Source: Udeniomyces pyricola
Taxonomy: Eukaryota; Basidiomycota; Tremellomycetes; Cystofilobasidiales; Mrakiaceae
Assembly (NCBI GenBank): GCA_039545295.1
Contig: BCIK01000016.1
Span: 396,034 to 460,033, forward strand
DNA length: 64,000 bases
Reading direction: 5' to 3'
Within the stretch, counting starts at the first letter, position 1. Every line of letters begins with the position of its first letter. Positions 20,910 to 33,855 of the stretch are shown in pieces. The position numbers and the translations under genes were made by a program. The notes below the pieces were generated by a model. It did no database searches. It saw only the letters and a program-made list of their open reading frames with translations, and had not been told where the DNA came from.

Positions 20910-23539
20910 TTACGCACTCATCCTCTCGGCCGCAACAACTTCTTCGCTCGCCGTCATCCCACTCTCCGCATTCGGAATCAACGGCTCCTCCGCCGGACTC
21001 ACGCCCAACTTCTCAAGCGACGCGATCCGATCAGACAGCTGACTCTGAAGATCGACGACATGATCCCTCACAATCTTACCCAACCGATCCTGTTCTCCCT
21101 GAGCGTCATCCTCAAAGACGAACAACTCATCTCGACCGAGTTGATGACGAATCGCGAGGAGTCGAGCGAGAACGTTTCCTTGACTTCCCGCTGGGATCGC
21201 GGCGTATTTGAAAACGCCCGTCGCGTGTTCGAGGACGCGTAAGATCGGTTGCGTTCGGTCCTCGAGCGGACTGAGGGGAGCATAATCGAGGGAGTTTGGG
21301 GAACCAAAGACGTTCTTCTCACGTTCTTGCTCGGGACGAAGGGCGGAACCGGCGTTGAGGTCGATGAGGGAAGAGAGGATGTCGGAAGCAATGTAGAGGG
21401 CTCCGCTGGCGACGGGATCGTCGCCGTTGAGTTCGACGGTTCGATGAAGCGCTTCAAGAGTTGGGATAGCGATCCCTCGGAGCGTTCGACCATCACCGAC
21501 CAGAGTCGATCCGGGCGATCGGGTTTGGGTAGAGAGAAGGTCGACCTCGCGGCGTTGGATGAGGTAGAGTCGGTAAGACCATCGGTAAATTTCGGACCAA
21601 GAGAGCACGTTAGGAGAGAGCGTCGAAAGGAGTTTACCCATGACTTGTCGCCATTCCGGTTCGTCGAGCCGAATCCTCGTCAGGCGTTCGTGTGGACGGA
21701 CCGAGTCGTCGAGCCAGGCGGTGAGTCGACCGAGGACGACGCGCTCCTCGGCGAGAGCGTCAAGGGCCGCTGATCCCGAGGCCAAGTCGTCGGCCTGAGG
21801 GTGGTTCGAAAGAGCTTCGTACTCTGCTTGGGCCGCTCGGATTTCAACCGCCTCCGTGTCCGTGGCCGAATCGGGGCAGATGATAGAGAGCCGCAGATCG
21901 CGAAGGTACAATTCGGCTTCCTCAATGACCTTTGGCAATCGATCCATCGCGTGCGAGAGGCTCTTGAACGACGCCTCGAGCGAGGCGAGCGATTCTTTTC
22001 GAGTAGCAATGATTTTTCGGATTGCCTGGGCGTCGGCTGCCCGAGTGAACTCCTTCTGCGATTTGAACGCCCGGTAGAAATCGTGACCCTTCCATTCGTC
22101 CGTTCGCTCATCACCTCCCGTCTCCCATCGACGGAACGTCTCGGTCAGTTGCTTGCCGACGTTGATGACCTCGCGCGAGCCGGGACCGTAGACGGCCTCG
22201 AGCCGAGCAATCTCCTCATCGGCCCAAACGGCGTTCTTCTCTTCGAAATCGGACGTGTGCTGAGCCATGTATTGGGCATCGTTTCGGGCGTGGTAGGCCG
22301 AGATGAGGACCTTGAGTCGGGGGAAAGCGGAGAACTGGTCGACGAGCGTCGAGAGCTTGGCCGGGAGCGAGTCGAGGTCCGCCTGAACGGCGGCAATGAT
22401 CTTGCGCGTGCTTTCAATCTCGCTGACACCGTTCTTGTACGGTCGAGTTGGGTGGATCTTGGGGTAGTCGAGCGTTCGGTAAGCCGAGATGAGGTCGCCA
22501 TCAAAGATCAAAGGGGTAGCAGCAGGCAACGAGCCCTCCTCCGTCTCCACCGCGTCCGCCGAAGGAGGTTCGAGAAGGTCCGCCTGGACTTGGACGGCGT
22601 TGACAAGCAACCGGAGTGTCTGCTCGTCCGGTCGGACGCTGCAGTTGTACATCTCCTCGACAATGATTCGGGCCGAATGCAAGTCCTTTGCCGTCGTTGC
22701 CTCGCTGAGCATCCGGTTCCACTCCTCGACCGATCGCCAACTCATCTTTCGAAGTTCCTTGGTCTGCCATTTCTCTTTGATGAGCCAGGGGCGACGCTCG
22801 GGACCCAGCTGAGGAAACGGTTTGAGTCGACGGGGAGGCATCCAAGGGGAGGTGTGGGGGTAGCCGGTGACATCCGAGCGATGAGAGGGAATGAGGGGCT
22901 TGATGTTGGGGTCGACCTGCCACGAGGGGTATTCGTGAACGGTGTCGGTCGGGAGTCGGGCAGAGGTGCAAGGGGTTGCGGAGAATGGTCGAGAGGAAAG
23001 GTACTGTATCACGTGTGTAGTTTGAGTGTAAGGATACAGATTGGATCACCGGGACGAGGTTGGACAAGGTCGTAAAGAGCAACAAGGCATGTAGTGGAAA
23101 GGAAGAGACAACGAAGCAGAAAAGGAGAAAGAAAGGGTTTATGGATCGCAAAGAGAACGTGGTCGTGCGTGGGTCAGCTAGCTGTTCAGACCGACAATGA
23201 TATGTATGTATTTTGAGCTCCCTCAAGTTCCATCTGTTCCTGTTGTCAACTCTTGAGACGAGTAGGTTGACGTACGGTCGATGAGGAAGCGACTGCCGAA
23301 GCGGAGGAAGATGAAGACGGCGACGACGAGACCAAAGACCTCGGCAAGTTCCCTGCAGAGTCCGATGCAAAGCGAACCGGTATGAGAGAGCGAGATGGTC
23401 AGTCGACAGGTCATAGACGCTTTCCTACGTGTTGCTTTGACGATGAACGATGGTCATGCATGAGGCCATTGCCTAAGAGAGCCTGGACGATGGGGGAAGG
23501 CAACCAACCCTTGATCGCGTTGGCTCGTCTAGGAAGCAT
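20910..23539 (-). CDS. Mitochondrial PPR-like helical protein, function unknown
   Basis: The main exon (23003-20910) codes for 697 residues with no ATG at its start, so an upstream exon is required. The best fit is 23539-23429 (37 codons, phase 0), giving MLPRRANAIKGWLPSPIVQ and then YLSSRPFSATPCTSARL: a basic, amphipathic mitochondrial leader with a plausible cleavage site. The segment SWRSVEEWNRMLSEA followed by DLHSARIIVEEMYNCSVRPD reads as one pentatricopeptide-type helical hairpin. The rest is predicted helical, rich in Ala, Glu and Arg, with long charged helices but no catalytic motif I recognise. Mitochondrial RNA metabolism or mitoribosome association would be reasonable guesses. The proposed intron (23428-23004) is 425 nt, long for this window, and could contain a further small exon. 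Confidence 0.7.
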
Positions 23540-24181
23540 GGTTTCGAATTGGAGAGGAGGAAAGGTGGCGTGGACTCGGTTCAGGGAGGTTGATGGGGTG
23601 TGAATGGAGGGGTTAAGCTCAGTAAAGAGACCCTGTTTTGAAGGAGTGAATGAGAGGACGGGCTGCTGGCGGAGGGACGAGTCGAAGCAAGGACTCGGGA
23701 GGAGGAGGAGGAAGTGGAGAGGGAAGTCGACGTTTGAATCCAACAAAGTGCATATACCCATCCTCCGTGCATCGGCCACCCACAGATATCCTCTACACAG
23801 GTCCTTCTCCATCAATTAACACTCTAACATGACAGACCTCCACCCATTCACACTCATCTCGTCTTGTTCTCTACTACGATTCATAGAACTCTACTGACGC
23901 TCTCTGCACCAAGCGCGTACTGGAAAGGCAGATCATCCGACAGACAAGACGACAGTAGGAACACTAGTGTCAAGGCCTGAATCACCAGTTTATACCTCTG
24001 TAGCATCCATCATACTTGTACTTTAGTCGCTGCTGATGACCATTTTGTTCAAACTCCTATCGACGCTGCGGTCAAACAAATTCACATATCCAATGCCCGA
24101 TACCAAATCTTCCTTGATCCGGAAAACACCCAAGAGCTTATCACCCAAGCTCCGTTTAGGATGACAAACCAAACGTGAATC
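23540..24181. other. Divergent intergenic region
   Basis: About 640 bp between the PPR-like gene start and the putative membrane protein gene. It should hold both promoters. GA-rich on the plus strand at 23640-23720; no coding signal recognised. Confidence 0.45.
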
Positions 24182-25627
24182 CAGCTTTTCTTCCATCGCT
24201 CTCCTTCGGCTTTCGCTTTCCTTCTCGTACAAGGTGCTTTTTACTTGGCCTTGACCTTGGCCCTGGTCAACGACCATCTTTCTGAGACTGGGTCAAATCT
24301 GGCCACATCGCTCACAACATCATCCATGCCAGTCGTAATCACACCACCACTACCGCCTAGGAACGCCATAGTCTCCTTAACATCCGTCTTGCCATCGCTA
24401 GACCATCTCGACTCAATCAGCCATCATCGCCAGGTCGTCGACAGCTATAATGAGCATGCTAATCTTCCCCGAATGTCAACATCAGGTGGACTATCAGAAT
24501 CCGCTCAGCCTGAAGACATCGCTGCCATGTTAATGATCAGGTACAAGCATGATCCGTATTGGGACAAGATCCGTAGCATCCCGGTTTTGGGTCGACGTGA
24601 CTAACAAAACCTAAGATCAACCCCTGTTGTCTACTAATCATTCGTCTTGTTCCGTCTCAGCTCCACAATCATCCATGCAGAGTCTGCTCTAAGGTCAACA
24701 GATGGGGTTCTCGCACCGACCCCGTTTCTCACCATCGTCCTACCTCGTCCCAGCCCAACCCTCAGTGCGACACGAGCTACAACACCTCAAGCCCAAGCCA
24801 TTCCTATCAAGACAATCCTTCTCTCTACGCTCATTCCTTTCGCATCAATTCTTCTGATCGTTTCTGTCATCGTCGCCTATCGTCACGTCCGCGACCGGCG
24901 ATCCTCGCTCGCTGGCGACGACCAAACCTCGGAATCTCATCGTTCCGTTCCGGCTTCCCCTACTGCGACAAACACCACCGCCGCTCTAACGTCCCATTCC
25001 ACCTCGAAACATGCTCAAGGCCATATCTCTGAGCCATCTTCTCCGACGTCAGGAGCTTCGCCATCCTCCCCGACGATGAGCGAGAGGTTCCGGTCACTCC
25101 TCCACCCTCGATCGCCGGCCGCCGTCTTGGACAGCGGTGACTCGTGGCACACGGCCGAATTTGAACCTTTACCACCCTTACCAAGGGGACCGAATGCTCC
25201 TAAAACACCCGTCGCGAGTCTTTTTGGGTTTGAGATCGGCGGCGGCCGAGAAGGCGGGGGATATTATCATTATTGGGGTCCAACAGGTTCATCAGAGAGA
25301 CAGAGGCGCGTCTCGGCGACGTCTGCTTCGCTAGCCACAGCAGCAGCACTTGCTAATCCCGAGGAAGGGAGTCGAGCCGAGGGAGGTGGGGGGAGAGTCG
25401 ATCGGACAAGCATCGTCGCTGTCGAAGGGGATAGAGAGAGCGAGGTGGAGATTGTGATGCAGCGAGCAGAACGAGGCCGGGCGATCGAGTTGCTCCTCGC
25501 GCTCTACGGCGAAAGGATGGCTGGGAAAGGAGGCGAGAGCGTTGCGCCGAGCGCGGTCGAGATTGAGCATGGGACTCGTGGCGTGATAGGAGAGACAACG
25601 GCGACGACCAGCAAGAGGTTGATGTGA
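24182..25627 (+). CDS. Putative single-pass membrane protein, S/T-rich (5' end uncertain)
   Basis: The clearest part is the exon from 24661 to 25627. It encodes a Ser/Thr/Pro-rich stretch, one strong membrane segment (TILLSTLIPFASILLIVSVIVAY), a basic stop-transfer VRHRR-like run (RHVRDRR) and a cytoplasmic tail rich in Ser, Pro and Gly that ends in a charged helix and KRLM. Upstream, 24182-24532 is open in one frame and starts with a hydrophobic, signal-like run (AFAFLLVQGAFYLALTLAL). A donor at about 24541 (GTACAA) joins it in phase to the acceptor at 24660. No ATG precedes the hydrophobic run in frame, so a first exon is missing or the start is the ATG at 24327. The layout resembles fungal cell-wall sensors (Mid2- or Skg6-like), but no family motif proves it. 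Confidence 0.45.
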
Positions 25628-27804
25628 CGGAACAGGCGCCGGCAGCTAAAATGTTGCATTCACTCTTCTTTTTTCTTCTTAGCAACGTTGTTAGTGTGCA
25701 TGCAAAATTTCGAACGCTCTGCCAGTTTTATGTAGCTAGTTCTCCAATTGTCCGCAACGAGCTGTAGTACGCCAACGAATCTCACGAACATATGTAGTAA
25801 CGTTTGACCGGGACATTTTTGCAAGAGCGCGTCGCGCGAACACAAAGGCAGATGACAACAACCATGTGATACTGAACAAGCGAGGAGAAAAGAAGAGACA
25901 TCAAGATGTCGAGGCGAAGGAACACTTACTGTCACGTGATTATATTTGGAGCGATGTGAATGACTATTCTGTGATGAACAAAAATTAGAAGAACTAGTCA
26001 GCATTCTGAAACAATGTCGACAAATCAATAGCAAGGCAAGACAATGTCGGCGGTGGGGGCGATTAAGTTGGGACGGTTGGGGGGGGGGGGGGATTCAGAC
26101 GTTCAAGATGTTAACCCTTGCGGGTTGAGTTCGATTCCTTGAAGGATATCGGCAAATGAAGGAGCGAACCATGAAGGCCCGCTGAATCATTGGAAGAGGG
26201 AGTTCCTGTACTTCATCATGATGTTTCTCTTTTCGAACAAGGGGGGAGGGGGGAGGTAAGACAGAGGACTAACCTTGACAGAATGGATAGATAACATGGG
26301 TGAGGATGATGTCGAACGGTAGGACAGATACCTATCAGATCGCCAACGACACGAAAAGCAACAAGGCATGTCAGTATCGTTGATCCAGAATCACAATGGA
26401 GATTGGGCAGTCGATTTGAATGGGAATGAAGATAGGTAGGGGGGAAGGATCAGAGATCTTGGTGATTATTGTGTAAGCATCAGGGGAGATACTCCCTTCT
26501 AGAGTAGCAAATAAATCGATCATCACGATAGAAGATGGGTAGGTGGGGTGTTTGGGGAGGAGGGACGAGGTAGCATTGGCGGAAGAAGACTTACATGGAA
26601 GAATCGGGGGGTCACATCTCAATGTGATAAGTCATAGCCGAATAGGTGTTTAAACTAATGAAGCTGATCGACAAAGCGACGAAAGCATGAAGGTCAGTGT
26701 TTTGAGATTTGATGTCGGTCGAACGCCATACAAAAAGACACGTGTGCACAGCTGATGAGAGGGGAAAGTCCCGGGAGACCAGCAAAGGGGCGGCCGAGGG
26801 ATCGGGTGTCAACCCAATAGTGAATGATGGGTATGCTCAGTTACCGTTGTATAAGATCGTCATTCTACGAGCGGTTTATGAGGCCGCTGTAGTTGGCTAT
26901 ATGCTTGTCTTATATTTTTGTCGTCATCGCAAAGATTGGCAAGGGGAAGGGTGAAAGGCAGTGGGATAGGATATGGCGAAGGGAAGGGGAAGAAGGCAGG
27001 TGAAAAGAAAGGAGGGGAGTGTTGTGAACGCTTACCTGGGTGGTGTGTTTGATGAACAAAGGCAATGGTCAATGAGGCAGCATATTGACTATGAAGGCGG
27101 AAAGGGGGGGGGGAGAGGGGAGAGAGATGGTGATGACGAGGACAAGGTGGTCGATGAAGGAGAAGAGTCAAAAGAAAAGCTTGGGGGACATCGAATTCGA
27201 CTGGATTCGAAGACTCGTCTTCCGCCGGTAACGAACCAGAATTGGTCTGTAGCAACGCGCAACGCTCGTCCATCGATATTCGATCAACGCGTCAGGTGCT
27301 GCTGCTCTCGATTCACATGATCCGATCCGGTCTGCCCTCTTCGAACCGACTGTTTGGACGCGGATCTTGAGAGAAAGTTCGATCTGGAGCAGATATACAA
27401 CAATACCGTGCGGTATGACGCGAGTGAGTGCCGGACAAAACGGAGAGGAAATTGTGTCCAGTGCCAGGTAATTCATTCAATTGTATCTAACTTGCACGTT
27501 GATCGAATATACATTATATAGACTGAATTGTCTGCGGCAGATAATCGATCGCGTCGTCACGGTGGTCGTTGGCGCGTGCGCCGCCGCGTCTCCTTCAACC
27601 GACGTCCAACACGACGTCCAACGCTTCTCCTGTCTTGACGGTCTTCTCTCTACAACGGCCCCTACCTTGCCTGCTCTACTCAACTAAAGCGTACAATCAC
27701 ATACACGTACGAACGATAATATTCTCGCCGACTCACATCACCGTCCATCCTCTCGCTGTGCCTTGGCCCGTTGACGTCCCGGCGACAATCAATTAACCCA
27801 GTCA
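25628..27804. other. Intergenic region with possible spliced minus-strand locus
   Basis: About 2.2 kb without a conserved ORF. On the minus strand there are several well-formed splice signals (donors near 25928, 26272, 26595, 27036). Most flanking segments, however, are short and closed in two or three frames. The stretch 27480-27804 contains the promoter and leader of the DUF2841-type gene. A G-run lies at 26080-26092. Confidence 0.45.
25782..26863 (-). other. Candidate multi-exon locus of unknown identity
   Basis: One phase-consistent chain can be built: start 26863, donor after AAC G, then a hydrophobic exon reading AFVALSISFISLNTYSAMTY, then 26330-26273, then a His/Ser-rich piece ending at the donor near 25928, and a last exon stopping at 25782. 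It would give about 130 residues with one or two membrane segments. No family is recognised and alternative frames exist for most pieces. It could be a fast-evolving small membrane protein, a spliced non-coding RNA or chance. Confidence 0.2.
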
Positions 27805-30800
27805 TGGACGCAGCGACCAGTCAGTCATCATGCTAGCCATCATCTCTTTCATGTACTTTCGTCATAAAGAACCACCATGCAGATTACCCACCTTTCCCTC
27901 TTTTCTCAGATGACTCGTTGAAACTCCCGAGAATCCGACGCGATCGGCCTTACTACAAGCCGTCCGAGTGCAGTGTCGCCCACCTCCGATTCCGTCGTGC
28001 CGCGCTTCGCTACCTGTCCCATGCGTCCTACATCACGGGCAATCAATTCATGGTGCTTTGGGTTTCTCCAAGTGACAAAATCGAGGCCTACGGAAGTGAA
28101 GCTCTCCAGCCGTTGCTGTTCGACACGTTTGGGAAGACGGTGAGGAAGGAAGCCTTGGGGTTGGCCAAGCAGTTTGGTAGGGCTAGGAGAAGGGACGGGA
28201 AGCAGGAGATCAGACTCGATCAGTTGGAGAGGGAGATCAGGGGACAAAGGGAAAAGGGCAAGGGAAAGGAGACAGAGATAGAGGGGACAGGCTCTGACAA
28301 GGTTGGAGGTGAACTTGTAGGACACCTAGGCGGTGGTGGAGACACGGAGGACGAGGACGAAGAGGGGATCGTCGACCGAGACCTCATAGCTGTCGAGTCT
28401 GGAGAGGAAGAGGAAGAAGAAGGAGAAGAAGACGCGGAAAGACCAAAGGCCGGTCAACAAGACGATGACGCAGTCATGCTGATGGGCTGGGATGAAACGG
28501 ACAAGGCGATTGATCATAACGACCCAGGCTCCTCCTCGATGCAACCTCTACAACGATCTCCCTCCCTCGTGCAGGCACAGTCTGGCTTCAATACCTCGTC
28601 CAATCCTATGTCCATCTCCCAAGTTGATCCGACTCTCCTGCATGGCGAGCCAGCCGACATGGAGGTAACCCTTGGCGACTCGTCTGATTCACCACCACCC
28701 GCGACCAAGCAAACATCCCCCACACTTGTCCCAGCTACTGTTTCACTCGATCCTTCAACCCTGGCAGCTTCTCCGGCAGTTATCACCAGCTACTATCGGG
28801 CCCGACTGGCCGCCCTTCAACCCTCGACAACCAAGCAGGTCCTGCGTCTTTGGATCCACGACGTCATCGACACTACCATCACGTCGACCAAGAGGCGTTA
28901 CAAGCTCGGAGAAGCAGCCCGACCCCCATGGTGGCCAGCAGATGTCATGCATATCGACCCTGACGAGATGGTCAAAGAAGGTGATTGCCGGTTACAGGTC
29001 GTTTCGTTCACATACATGTTCTTGTTATGCCCAGTATGAAGGCGAATAGTTTGACTGATCATATATGTTGGCCTCTCGTTGAACTAATAGATACCACGAA
29101 GCTCGCCATTCATATCCTTCGCATGCCGTCAATCGAGGTAAATCAACTCCGACGCTCGACCGCACTCAAGTCCGTCTTCATCCGACCAGAAAAGCTCGTC
29201 CAACTTCGCCAACTCTACCGAGTCGCCCGTCAAGAGGAACGAGGGCTTCCGGTCGTGCTAGATGAGCTACTCGCGCTCGAGGGCGAAGGATGGAACGATG
29301 AGGCGGGCGAGATTGAGAGTTTGATGGATAGGGCTCAGAGGATCGACTGGGAAAGATCGAGGGAGGAAACGGTCCGAACCAGTGCTACTACCGTCATCGA
29401 GCCTTCTCAGTTACTGCTAGCGGGATGGACGGGTCCAGAGGAACCGGAGGAACTTGTCATGGAAGCTGAGGGAGAAGGAAACCTTGCATTCCTTTTCGAC
29501 GAAGACCAACCACCAGTGTCGGCAGCATCGATAGAATCAGCACCCGTCGAGGAAGTACAACAGCAAGAGCCCTTTGCCGCGACGAGTGACGTAGTCATGC
29601 TCGACGGATGGCCAGAAGACGCCGACTATGACGCGCGACAGCTGTCCGTCGCTGAAGATTTCTCCTCCAGAGAGTATTCCTCGCCACCTCGACAGCCCCA
29701 TCCCGTGTTTGCTCCCACGACGTCCTACATCTACCCTCCCCAGCAAGTTCCAAAGTACATCTATCCACCTTCCGATCTACCGACCTACCGCTTCCCTCCT
29801 CCCGCGGTCTTTAAACCGCTTCACATAGACGGCGATGACGACGATGAAGAAGAAGAGAACCTCAGAGATGACGAAAACGAAGATGAGGACGGCGGTGTTG
29901 ACGACGATAACCGCCACCACAACAACGACGACCGTGAAGTGTTCGTCCACGAAGGCGAAGACGATGACGATTATCTGGTCCATCCCAACGCTATGAGACA
30001 TGGCAACGATGACGACCTTACATCCCTGTCATCTTTCTCATCGTACGCCCCATCCCTTCACCAGGGCAACCTCTCATCTGCCTCCACCTCGAGCGTCGAC
30101 ACCATCACCCGAGCCATTCGCCGCCGATCTCGCCGGTATCGCCGAGTCGATGCCCTCGACTTTGCTGATCCTCGCTCGAAGCGGTTTGTCTACGCTCCCC
30201 GACCCACAAAGCGACCACAAAAGGAGCTCGTCCTTCTTACTGCCGACGAGGAAAGACGCAAGAGACAAAGGGATCAAAGGAGGCGGGGTCTCGAGTTTTA
30301 CGCGACTTATTGGGGGCACGTCGAGATGCTACGGCTCCGCAACGAAGCGAAACAGCAAAAGGATCTCGCTAGGAAGAAGCAGCGTCGTCGAGAGCAGAAC
30401 GAGGCGCGTTTGCAGAGTCGCATGTATCGGGTACAGAGTGGCAGCGAGGAGAGTGAGGCGTCGGACCAGGAGAGCATACATGGCAGCGAAGACGACGACG
30501 ATCTCGACCTTGCCAACAGTCTCAGGAGTTTGACCCCTTCTCCTCCTCCCGCTAACCGCTCCATCATCTCTCACATGAGATGGGAGAGCGCCTTGGCCCA
30601 TCGGGAACGAGGAGCATCCGTCGCTCGCGTGGATGGGGACGTGTCGCCCTTGTTCCTTGATGATGTCTTTGACGACGACGACTTTGACGACGAGGATCAG
30701 CCCGCGACAGATGAAGAAGCCAGCACACAAGCATTCATCGCTCGTCTTCCCGACCAGGGCTCGAGGTTTGTTGCGCCAATCGATCTCGAAGTCTCACCTC

Positions 30801-32854
30801 GTTCCCCTCTTCTCGACCTCAATCCACCCTTGCCTCATCAATCACCCCATCGTCCGCTTGATCCATCCACCTATCAGTCTCCTCGCGGGCTAGGCACCCT
30901 TACCGGTCTGGCTTCCCTTCCCGATCATATCTCTCCATCGCAATCTTCGGGATCCGATGGTAGGTACCATCCGGACTTGTACCCGGACGATTGGGAAGAC
31001 CACGCCTCAAACTCCATCCCACTCTCGTCTTCTCCGCCTCTGAACCCCACCACATACGCACCTCCTTTCTCTTCTTCCATCCAGCATAACCACCTCCCTT
31101 CCTATACCGACTACCCAACCAACAATGCCCGCCACATCCAACCCTCGAATCTTTTCGAGAGCAATCCCATCCTCAGTCCAAATGCTCTCTCGCGTCATTC
31201 TCCAGATGGCCGCTCTCGTCGTGAACGATCCATGTCGGTCAACTCCCAATCGTCGGCCGAGATGCCTCTGTCTTCGGCCCAGCTTCCACTTCCACGAAAA
31301 TCGTACCCGTCCAAACTTCCCGTTTCGACGTTTCAACTCACTCCTCGCCACGTGCTTCCCACAACACTTCAGCAGATTCTTCGCAAGCGTTTCCGACATG
31401 ATAACAAGTACACCGCCGCATCTGCTGCTCGGTTCAAGCGAGGACGGAAACTCGGTACCGTCAATGGGGTGACACAGCGATTGCGCGATCGACTGGCTGA
31501 AGGTCGCGCACATCGCCGGAAAGAAGAGGAGCGGAACCGAGTGGAACGCTGGAATAGAGGGGAGTTTAGCGAGGAGGATGTCCCCTTGAAGTTCAGCACA
31601 GGTTGGAGAAAAGACGAGACGCTTCCCCCGACGCAAGCCGATAGGATCGAGGGTCGAAGAAGGGAACTCAAGCGGATAGCGATGGGTATCGAGCTGGCTG
31701 TCGATCCACTGGCTGAGTCAAGCTCGGATGAGGGGAGTAGTGAGGAGATTGGAGAGGAGTGGAAGGAGCAGGCCAGATTGAAGATAGGAAGTGCCAAGAC
31801 CGAGCGAGAACGTAGGATGATACCGCAGATCCTCAAGAAGGACGTCAAACGGATGGCCAACGAGCTTCTTGCCACCGTCATGGAAGGGTCCCAGCAATCC
31901 GGGTGGGAGATTGAGGAAGTGGATCAGGAAGCAAAGAGTGTGAAGAGAAGAGCCTTAGCGGCAAGAGAGGTCCGGAAGGATGGACCAGCTGGATCACGGA
32001 CTACCTCGAACTTACATCCCAACAGCACATCGTCAGATTTGTCAAGTACCAACCCATCCACTGCCATCGATCGACCGCCCCTTGCGCAAACTTCTAGTTC
32101 CCACCGCGCGATAACAGCAACAGATGAACCGCGCGCCACCATTGCACCATCTCACCTACCTACCTACCCCATCCCTTCGACACCCTCAACACACCTATCG
32201 CCACCGCGTCGTTCAATGGCTGTTCCTCCATCCTCGCGAGCCGGACCGTTCGACATCCAAGCTCAAGGAGCCAACAAACCAGAATTTGATCGGAGCTCGG
32301 ACTTTTACGACTTTGGGACGGACGATTCGGATGTTGAGAACATGGAGGAGGACGAAGATGACGGGGTTCAGATCAGTAAAGTGGAAGAAGATGTCTCGTC
32401 GGAGATTTTGTCGTTTCCTCCTCTTCCTAGCGAGGATGTCGATGGCGAAGCGACGTCTGAGATCACATCGAGTTTGACGACAAATGGGCTTCCTCAAACA
32501 TCTTCGGTTCATCCTTCGTCGTCACTGAATATATCCTCTTTCACTCCACATGTCCTATCACCTAATCCCGCCGTTGTCGCTCCTCCTCCTCTCGCTCCCC
32601 CCGCTCCGGCTGAACCCGCTGTCACCATCACGACCACCGCCACCTCTTCGTCCTTCCAACCCACGAAGAAGCGCGGGCGAACCAGACCCATCTCGTACGA
32701 CGATTTCGACAGCATGATCGAGGTGATTGTCGATGAGAGCGTGGACCGGCTGGTCGCTCCTTTGGTGAACGAGAGGAAGCAACATAGGAAGCGCAAGTGG
32801 GCGGAGAAGGAGGCAAAGGCGAAAGCGGAAACTCGATTGAGACAGCTGGAGTAG
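27805..32854 (+). CDS. Large acidic protein with YDR124W-like (DUF2841) helical domain
   Basis: Three exons in phase: 27805-27820, 27910-28980 and 29091-32854, giving 1616 residues. The N-terminal region reads RDRPYYKPSECSVAHLRFRRAALRYLS; an acidic, Glu-rich spacer follows. Then comes the recognisable module at about residues 325-400: RLWIHDVID, PPWWPADVMHIDP, and across the intron TTKLAIHILRMPS. The W-x-x-x-I, PPWWP and KL.IHILR pattern fits the fungal YDR124W-like helical bundle domain (DUF2841), whose molecular role is poorly known. The rest is largely disordered: Asp/Glu tracts near residues 600-660, a basic coiled coil near 760-790 (Lys/Arg/Gln-rich), Ser/Pro-rich linkers, and a Lys/Glu-rich C-terminal helix (about 1550-1616). 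The charge pattern suggests a nuclear protein, which is inference. The first exon carries only five codons plus one base. Confidence 0.8.
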
Positions 32855-33855
32855 AGTGGTCAGAGAGGTTAATTGGGGGAAGGTGGTCACTCGTTAGCTA
32901 ATGAGGAGGAAGGAAATGTATGAAGAGGTGTTTGCTTAGTATTACTCACGATTTTGTACGACGTTTGATGATTATTTTCTTTTTCTTTTTACACCTGACG
33001 ATGATTGTGACGTGCTGTATCTATCATCTACGTTGGTGGAACGCGGCGGGTCAAGGCATGAAGTCGAATATCAAACTGAAGCTAGGGATGCAGATAAGAC
33101 GTACGTGAAAAGAACCCAACTGCTTCCATTGTACATGCATATGCATCATGGTCGATGATTAATGCGATGGCTGATACATGTTGCATATCCACGGACGAGC
33201 CATGGAAAGAACGAGAGTTCATGATGAAAGTTTCATCTTGATCTCGGTCGGAGTATGGTAGAGGTTGAGAAAGCAAGGTGGTGGCGATCAGAGATGGAAG
33301 TCGAGTCGACATGATCCTGACTGGCCGGATCACGGGTCGAGGCCGATGAATGCTGAATCGAAAAGCCTAGACTTTTGGCTGGCTCGCCAGTAGAAGACGT
33401 CAGAGAGTCGAGTCGACAATGATCGCGCCGTGATGCTGGAGACAATGCACGGAGTCGTATGATAGATGTCTCGAGAGCAGCTATAGGGCTGTTGGGATGT
33501 GTGACTGAATGAGAAAAGAGAGCCGAGGGCGATGGGTAAAATACGTGTAATGATGGATGATCATGTTCATGAGGATCGGATGTATGTAAGCACAACACAA
33601 CACGTCATGACGGAAGCAATCTCCGATCATGCATTCAATTCCACAAACGGCCGGTGTGTGCGCACAACTTCTATCAGGACTCAGGACTCAGTGATCTCGC
33701 CAGGTCTTTCAGCTCGACGCCCTTGATCAGCCTACTCGTCTCTGCCTTTCCCTTCTTGCCCCTGGCCTCATCTGCTCTTCACTTTCACCACACGCCTTGC
33801 CCCTTGTTTCCCCTTCTCGCGTGCCGACCAAGCAGCACTTTTGTTCGACACGACG
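32855..33855. other. Promoter region of the double histidine kinase
   Basis: About 1.0 kb between the stop of the DUF2841-type gene and the proposed start of the histidine kinase, both on the plus strand. It holds one 3' UTR and one promoter. The last 120 bp before the start are C/T-rich. No gene recognised. Confidence 0.45.

Noticed and set aside
21801..23075. 424-codon plus-strand ORF opposite the PPR-like gene
   Set aside because: Antisense frame of a biased-codon gene; Arg/Glu/Val-rich, no motif, no matching splice signals.
26121..26150. Possible tRNA T-arm (GTTCGATTCC-like)
   Set aside because: The flanking bases do not pair as a T-stem and no acceptor stem or anticodon arm fits at tRNA spacing.
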